The translations under genes and the position numbers were made by a program. Positions 7,144 to 10,901 of a stretch of 10,901 nucleotides of DNA are shown here, piece after piece. Position 1 is the first letter of the stretch; each line of letters opens with the position of its first letter. The notes under the pieces are model-generated. The model worked only from the letters and a program-made list of their open reading frames with translations. It did no database searches and was not told the origin of the DNA. This DNA comes from Planctomycetota bacterium (GTDB lineage Bacteria > Planctomycetota > GCA-002687715 > DRQF01), in assembly GCA_024275615.1 (NCBI GenBank), contig JAJRYU010000819.1, positions 1 to 10,901 on the forward strand, written 5' to 3'.

Positions 7144-7566
7144 ATGGATGCCGCCCCGGAGCCCATTATCCAAGTCACCCGTGATAAGATCGATGTGACT
7201 GATCTTGTGGCGCAACTGACTAAGCCAGACTGTGGTGCCATTTTGACTTTTCTGGGCGTGGTTCGCGACCACGCCGATGGGCACAGTGTCGAAGAAATTG
7301 ACTACACCTGTTACGAAGAAATGGCTACCAAAGAACTTGCCAGCGTCGCGCGCAAGTCGATGATGAAACATGGTGTGAAACACGTAGCTGTTGTGCATCG
7401 GATTGGCCTGTTGAAAGTCGGGGAGGCCAGTTTGGGACTTGTCGTGGCCTCACCTCATCGCGTTGAAGGTTTTGCTTGTGCGCAAATGTTGATTGATGAG
7501 ATGAAAAAGACAGTACCGATCTGGAAGAAAGAGTTTGGGCCGGACGGAACACATTGGGTGGAGTAA
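7144..7566 (+). CDS. moaE: Molybdopterin synthase large (catalytic) subunit MoaE
   Basis: This 140-residue protein should form the heterotetramer with MoaD and insert two sulfurs into precursor Z to give molybdopterin. Family motifs appear in order: GAILTFLGVVRDH, a TCYEEMA segment corresponding to LEYEAYxxMA, VVHRIGLLKVGEASLGLVVASPHR with the conserved His-Arg pairs, then CAQMLIDEMKKTVPIWKKE and the terminal WVE. Lys121 and Lys128 align with the catalytic Lys119 and Lys126 of the E. coli enzyme. The start at 7144 has the GGAGG site at 7131 and lies 4 bases after the moaD stop. The protein ends soon after the WVE motif and so lacks the tail seen in some homologues, which is common. No moaA, moaC or molybdoenzyme gene is in the window. 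Confidence 0.96.
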   Translation: MDAAPEPIIQVTRDKIDVTDLVAQLTKPDCGAILTFLGVVRDHADGHSVEEIDYTCYEEMATKELASVARKSMMKHGVKHVAVVHRIGLLKVGEASLGLVVASPHRVEGFACAQMLIDEMKKTVPIWKKEFGPDGTHWVE

Positions 7567-7569
7567 GGC

Positions 7570-8373
7570 GTGGCACAGAAATTCTGCAGCAGTTGTGGCG
7601 AGGGCGTAACCCCGAAAGCGAAGTTCTGCCAGTCGTGCGGGCACTGTTTGGCGGCCGGGCGGGGCGCATCGAAGGCGAAACCAACGACGAAGAAGACCCC
7701 GAAGATTTCACCCGAGCCAGAACCTGTCGATACCACAGCGGGTTACCTCGACGACTTTGACTCCCGGGAATCTGCCCAACTCAGTCACGAGTACTTCGAA
7801 CGCCACATTGAAATCCTCAGTTCTTATCGCAAACGACTGAAGATGATGGCCAAAGGCCTCGACAATCGCGAGAAACGCCTGGCCGAATTGGCAGAAGGCG
7901 GGTTTACCGAAGCACGGACGAAAGAAATCCAGAAGACCCTCGAGAATATCGAGGACATCGGCGACGAGTGGGAAAACCTCCAGCTTTCCTACAATCAAGA
8001 TTCGGAAGTGTTGGACGAAGAATTCCAAGACCGCTTTGCTGAGATGGAAGTCGATGTCGAGTTACCCGAAGATCTGCAAACGAAAATGAGCCGTGAGCTT
8101 GACGTCATGACTCGCTCCTTTGATCGGATTGGTGAGCGCATCGCTATTGTCGGCACTCTAGGAAATCGCCTCATTTCTCGAGCAAGTGGCCGCTGGTTCG
8201 GAGACGAGGGAGCATCCTCAAGTGGCAAGGTATTTGTCGCGGCGGCCACGATTGCTGGCTCGGCCACGTTTTTAGGTCTCTATTTTGGTTACGAAATGGA
8301 AGTTTCTCACGCCCTCTTTGCCTCGATTCCTGGGGTTCTCACCACTCTCTTGTTTGCAATGCGTTCCAGCTAA
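7570..8373 (+). CDS. Zinc-ribbon, coiled-coil membrane protein of unknown function
   Basis: I do not recognise a named family for this 267-residue protein. It begins with GTG at 7570, three bases after the moaE stop, with GGAG 6 bases upstream. Residues 1-26 form a zinc ribbon with CxxC pairs at Cys6/Cys9 and Cys20/Cys23 (KFCSSCG and KFCQSCG). A basic, Pro-rich linker (about 27-55) leads to a long, highly charged helical region (about 65-190, rich in Glu, Lys, Arg and Leu), probably a coiled coil. Two hydrophobic segments follow at about 221-241 (VFVAAATIAGSATFLGLYF) and 247-266 (ALFASIPGVLTTLLFAM), forming a membrane hairpin close to the C-terminus. The zinc ribbon and coiled coil would then face the cytoplasm. 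A short double zinc ribbon at the N-terminus of membrane proteins is widespread in bacteria with no single role. Its place in the moa operon may be incidental. Confidence 0.85.
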   Translation: MAQKFCSSCGEGVTPKAKFCQSCGHCLAAGRGASKAKPTTKKTPKISPEPEPVDTTAGYLDDFDSRESAQLSHEYFERHIEILSSYRKRLKMMAKGLDNREKRLAELAEGGFTEARTKEIQKTLENIEDIGDEWENLQLSYNQDSEVLDEEFQDRFAEMEVDVELPEDLQTKMSRELDVMTRSFDRIGERIAIVGTLGNRLISRASGRWFGDEGASSSGKVFVAAATIAGSATFLGLYFGYEMEVSHALFASIPGVLTTLLFAMRSS

Positions 8374-8382
8374 ACAACTTGC

Positions 8383-8408
8383 GACGTTTTCTTAGTCTCC
8401 GCAACGTC
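8383..8408. repeat. Inverted repeat after the zinc-ribbon gene
   Basis: GACGTT at 8383-8388 and AACGTC at 8403-8408 are perfect 6-base arms with a 14-base spacer. It begins 10 bases after the stop codon and has no T-tract behind it, so terminator function is doubtful. Confidence 0.35.
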
Positions 8409-8435
8409 CCGGCCATAAAACACCAGAAGATTCCA

Positions 8436-8451
8436 CTATGGCTGACCATAG
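8436..8451. repeat. Inverted repeat with 4-base loop in the 8374-8557 leader
   Basis: CTATGG at 8436-8441 and CCATAG at 8446-8451 are perfect 6-base arms around CTGA. The compact spacing suits an operator or an RNA hairpin in the leader of the exported-protein gene. Confidence 0.4.
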
Positions 8452-8458
8452 CTTAGGA

Positions 8459-8479
8459 TAAGTCCCTTGAGTGGACTTA
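8459..8479. repeat. Inverted repeat with 7-base loop, flanked by CTTAGG copies
   Basis: TAAGTCC at 8459-8465 and GGACTTA at 8473-8479 are perfect 7-base arms around CTTGAGT. CTTAGG lies just outside on both sides (8452-8457 and 8481-8486) as a direct repeat. CCTTGAGT from the loop recurs at 8530-8537. The arrangement resembles a regulator-binding region or a structured 5' leader. Confidence 0.45.
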
Positions 8480-8557
8480 ACTTAGGGGCAACGTAGGGAC
8501 TCGTTCTTGCGTCTTTCGTTCCCGAGCGTCCTTGAGTTTGCATTTGCGAGATTGACC

Positions 8558-9235
8558 ATGCGTTCAAAAATCTTGATGTACGGGTTGGCGTCGGCATTGC
8601 TGATGTCCGGTCTTATTTCCAGTTTCTTGTCTCTCCAGGCGAATCCTTCGTTCGTCGTGAGCCAGTCGATGACAGATTATCGCATCGAGGTACGCCTCGA
8701 CCATGTGCGACAAGTCATGATCCTGGAAATGAAGAATGCGCCCATGTTCTCGCGCAACTACATTGAAGTTCAAACCATGGTGAGTGCCACTTCAACGCTC
8801 ACTGTCACCTATATCCCGGTCTATCCTGACCAGGATGGCTATCTGAGGGCCGAGCTTCCCTGCACATCGTCCTTGGTAGATGCTGACATTCGTTTGACAG
8901 CATTTGCTATTGACCCCGCTGGCCTCATCTACCAGAGCCATTTTTGGGATTTGGAACGTCGACACTTCAATAAGCTGAGCGATGCCAACTCTCTTTATGG
9001 TTATGTTGACAAGGATATACGTGAGGAAGCCCGAGCTTCCATCGATCGTTTGAATCCGAACTCAAGCATGTCCATTCGCTACTACAATACGGGTGTTTCA
9101 CATCTCTATGTTTCTGACTCCGGTCTCGGAGTTGGACCAACGGCATTTCTTTCTTCGGGCACACTTTATAGCGCTTCGCCTTCCTTGGGCATGCGCCTTT
9201 CGGCCGGACCGGCCGGTGTGTTTACGGCTAATTAA
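8558..9235 (+). CDS. Exported protein of unknown function
   Basis: I do not recognise this 225-residue protein. With the ATG at 8558 it begins with a textbook export signal: Arg2 and Lys4, a hydrophobic core from about 5 to 26 (ILMYGLASALLMSGLISSFL), and a possible signal-peptidase cut after Ala28 (SLQA-NPSF), although Leu at -3 is not ideal and an uncleaved anchor is possible. The mature part is rich in beta-forming and Ser/Thr residues, with short segments such as TLTVTYIPVYPDQDGY and SSMSIRYYNTGVSHLYVSD, has one Cys, and ends Gly/Ser-rich. It has no visible catalytic motif. An in-frame TTG at 8507 would place 17 extra residues before the signal and was not used. Neither start has a strong ribosome binding site. 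The next gene begins 34 bases downstream on the same strand, so the protein may belong to one operon with the sigma-like gene. Confidence 0.75.
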   Translation: MRSKILMYGLASALLMSGLISSFLSLQANPSFVVSQSMTDYRIEVRLDHVRQVMILEMKNAPMFSRNYIEVQTMVSATSTLTVTYIPVYPDQDGYLRAELPCTSSLVDADIRLTAFAIDPAGLIYQSHFWDLERRHFNKLSDANSLYGYVDKDIREEARASIDRLNPNSSMSIRYYNTGVSHLYVSDSGLGVGPTAFLSSGTLYSASPSLGMRLSAGPAGVFTAN

Positions 9236-9269
9236 GTACTGGTTGGCCATGAAGCCCTCGGAGATTGTG

Positions 9270-10430
9270 ATGACCCTTGACCTTGACCAACAGATGACCG
9301 CGCTACTTGCCAGCGCTTCTGTGCCACGTGAGCGAAAACGCCTCGTGTACCAGTTTGGCGAGTTATTGCGCGAAGTCGATGCTGTGGCATCCCGAGATGA
9401 AACTCCATCTCGGACGCGCCAAAAAGCCGGAATGTTCATGAGCATTCTGGCCGACAAAGAACAACTCAACAAAGATGAATTCCTTCTTGAGTCCTTCCTC
9501 CTGAATTTTGTCGGCGAAGCCATGGTGCGAGCCGAGTATCTTGCGAAACCTGTTATTGAGTTTCTAAGAACGGGTCTTTACTTTTACGGCATTTCGAACA
9601 TCGAGAGATTTCATCGCCGGCAATCAATGGCCTATATGAGCGCGCACGCCGAGCTCCTGATGGATTTCACTAGCCGCTCAGGTCTGAAAGAACTTGTGGC
9701 CCTTGGGCAAGAAAAACTTGCAGCTGGGAAGCCGTTCTGCTTGGTCAATACCTATCTCAATGCCATGAAGAAACGCTATTGGGCTGGTCTAAAGCACAAC
9801 GATGACGCCTGCGATAATTCTGTCAGTCTCGACTCGGCAACTGTCCTAAACGACGGCGCCATGGCTGATGAAGGGCTGCTGGCGTCTCGAGAAATCGTCG
9901 AGCGTGATGCTGAGCCAACGACCTTTGAAAACCGTGTGAGTATCATGTTGCGGGTATTCGTCGAGAACCTCACTGAAACTCAGCAACGGGTCTATCTTCT
10001 GCGTCATCCATTCTCCCAAGCGGGTGCGCGCACGGCCTTGGGTGGTTTCGATGAGTGCCTGGCACAATTCCTCGACGATTGCGATTCATTGGATGGCAAG
10101 ACCGCCAGTTGGGGCGAAATCGCAGCGACGATAGGGACTTCTGAGAAAACTGCGAAAAAGCAGTACTTGCGAGCGCTCTATAGCCTCCTATCTGGAGCTT
10201 GCGACGAGATTTTCCAAGGGAAACTACCTTCGGGAATGGTACGGCGCATGTTGGCTTTGTTGCGGAAAATCGTGCAAGAACGCGACTTGCGAATTCGTGA
10301 TAACGCCGGGCTTGGCCTCGGAAAGATTGTTTCGCGTTGGGAAGTGGCTCTCAGGTTCGTACTAAACAACGACCGCGTCATCAGCAATAGTGACGGCGAC
10401 GACATGTTTGCATCTGAGTCAATGTTCTAA
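9270..10430 (+). CDS. Divergent sigma-70/ECF-like transcription factor
   Basis: From the ATG at 9270 (GGAG 6 bases before it) the protein has 386 residues. An in-frame ATG at 9249 is possible, and the frame stays open upstream into the exported-protein gene, which is not used. Two parts resemble sigma factors. Around residue 150-175, GKPFCLVNTYLNAMKKRYW followed by an acidic linker recalls region 2.4 of ECF sigma factors (FRAWLxxIARNxxxDxxR). From about 225 to 305, LTETQQRVYLLR and WGEIAATIGTSEKTAKKQYLRAL (Trp281 onward) recall region 4 with its helix-turn-helix, but about 35 residues are inserted between the first helix and the HTH. About 140 N-terminal and 80 C-terminal residues have no recognised match. 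The protein is about twice the size of an ECF sigma factor. It may be a sigma factor, a sigma-like DNA-binding regulator, or an anti-sigma mimic. The gene sits 9 bases before the small acidic gene. Confidence 0.65.
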   Translation: MTLDLDQQMTALLASASVPRERKRLVYQFGELLREVDAVASRDETPSRTRQKAGMFMSILADKEQLNKDEFLLESFLLNFVGEAMVRAEYLAKPVIEFLRTGLYFYGISNIERFHRRQSMAYMSAHAELLMDFTSRSGLKELVALGQEKLAAGKPFCLVNTYLNAMKKRYWAGLKHNDDACDNSVSLDSATVLNDGAMADEGLLASREIVERDAEPTTFENRVSIMLRVFVENLTETQQRVYLLRHPFSQAGARTALGGFDECLAQFLDDCDSLDGKTASWGEIAATIGTSEKTAKKQYLRALYSLLSGACDEIFQGKLPSGMVRRMLALLRKIVQERDLRIRDNAGLGLGKIVSRWEVALRFVLNNDRVISNSDGDDMFASESMF

Positions 10431-10439
10431 GAAAGCACC

Positions 10440-10781
10440 ATGGCTGGCGATAGTTCCTTCTCAATTGATGAGCATCTTGAACGGTTCAAAGGCGGTCAAG
10501 GTGCACTCGATGCCGACGCAATCTCTGAGTACATCAAGTCCAATCCGGATTGTCATGATCGTGTGGCGGAATTCTTCCGGCTCATTGATGTTCCAGAATC
10601 AGAGTATCTTCAAGAGACTCTCGATGAGCTGACCGAGAACATCTACAACCTCTGCAAGGCACTTGTCAAAGAAGGTCCTGAAGAAAAGAAACAGGACCAT
10701 GAGACGATTCGGTTCATCGAAGAGCCTGAAGCGGCGGACCACTACATCGACGAAGGTGATGAAATCGTTGCTGATGTCTAA
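10440..10781 (+). CDS. Small acidic protein, possible partner of the sigma-like factor
   Basis: I know no named family for this 113-residue acidic protein. It has no membrane segment, signal peptide or zinc-binding cysteines (one Cys, in NPDCHDRV, and one in NLCKAL), so it is not a ZAS-type anti-sigma factor. Residues about 12-48 (ERFKGGQGALDADAISEY followed by IKSNPDCHDRVAEFF) resemble the N-terminal segment of the pseudokinase at the start of the window (GGETVDLAAIKSEFPQF followed by SEDLDSYF): both have Gly-Gly, then Asp-Ala-Ile spacing, a Pro, and a Phe-ended acidic helix. Both follow a sigma-like gene. The remainder is Glu/Asp-rich and probably disordered at the end. The gene starts 9 bases after the sigma-like stop, with AAGAAAG rather than a strong ribosome binding site, so coupling is likely. 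A role in binding the sigma-like protein is an inference. Confidence 0.7.
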   Translation: MAGDSSFSIDEHLERFKGGQGALDADAISEYIKSNPDCHDRVAEFFRLIDVPESEYLQETLDELTENIYNLCKALVKEGPEEKKQDHETIRFIEEPEAADHYIDEGDEIVADV

Positions 10782-10817
10782 GACTATGCTGGACACGATC
10801 AAGTGCGTGGCGAGAGC

Positions 10818-10901
10818 ATGGAGAATTTGCGTGATACCATGCAAAAATCAAAGAGCGAGTTTGATCTCGTCCTTGGCCTGCTTCAGCGTGCAATCGATCT
10901 C
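10818..10901 (+). CDS. Start of an unidentified gene (truncated by window end)
   Basis: From the ATG at 10818 the frame is open to the window end, giving 28 residues (MENLRDTMQKSKSEF then DLVLGLLQRAIDL), an amphipathic helix typical of a real protein start. GCGAGAG just upstream could be a weak ribosome binding site. It follows the acidic-protein stop by 36 bases on the same strand. The gene cannot be identified from this fragment. The frame also opens with GTG at 10803. Confidence 0.4.
   Translation, partial: MENLRDTMQKSKSEFDLVLGLLQRAIDL

Noticed and set aside
7455..7736. Minus-strand open frames across the moaE/zinc-ribbon junction
   Set aside because: They are antisense to two well-supported genes and have no motif or ribosome binding site support.
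8507..8557. TTG start adding 17 residues to the exported protein
   Set aside because: It would bury the signal peptide behind a non-signal segment. The ATG at 8558 gives a normal N-terminal export signal.
9093..9269. Upstream extension of the sigma-like protein into the exported-protein gene
   Set aside because: The added residues overlap the previous gene by more than 140 bases and look random. The ATG at 9270 has GGAG at the right spacing.
10774..10901. Alternative frame beginning ATG at 10774 and open to the window end
   Set aside because: The peptide (MSKTMLDTIKCVARAW onward) is rich in Cys, Ser and Trp without a protein-like pattern. The frame starting at 10818 reads as a better helix.

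Overview
The window is bacterial chromosomal DNA of moderate GC content with a mix of housekeeping and signalling genes. I see no rRNA, tRNA, CRISPR array, transposase or phage gene. Several features point, as an inference only, to Planctomycetota or a nearby deep-branching group: an ECF-type sigma factor end fused by an ATGA overlap to a protein-kinase-like gene, an N-terminal segment in that protein of the kind often seen on planctomycete Ser/Thr kinases, and an FHA-GAF-PP2C phosphatase. No taxonomic marker gene is present.

Layout. (1) Positions 1-1258: the last codons of an ECF-type sigma factor, then a kinase-fold protein that has lost its catalytic Lys, HRD Asp and DFG Asp. (2) 1306-2406, minus strand: mrp, an iron-sulfur cluster carrier ATPase, convergent with the pseudokinase. 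(3) 2407-2720: a divergent intergenic region, followed by a 589-residue FHA-GAF-SpoIIE-type phosphatase (2721-4490). (4) 4570-5871: a protein-L-isoaspartate O-methyltransferase-like enzyme with a C-terminal extension of about 200 residues. Its 3' end overlaps by 117 bp, tail to tail, with a PLP enzyme of the ACC deaminase/D-cysteine desulfhydrase family (5755-6756, minus). (5) 6891-8373: moaD, moaE and a zinc-ribbon/coiled-coil/membrane protein in a tight operon. (6) 8374-8557: a leader rich in small inverted repeats. (7) 8558-10901: four closely spaced plus-strand genes, namely an exported protein of unknown function, a divergent sigma-70-like protein, a small acidic protein and the start of another gene.

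How the genes fit together. moaD and moaE encode the two subunits of molybdopterin synthase. mrp serves Fe-S cluster assembly. The phosphatase reads a phosphothreonine signal through FHA, probably a small ligand through GAF, and acts by dephosphorylation. Both ends of the window carry a sigma-like gene followed directly by a gene with a similar short helical segment: the pseudokinase N-terminus at the start and the 113-residue protein at the end. That repeated layout, and the uncharacterised 8558-10901 cluster around it, is the most novel-looking part of the window.
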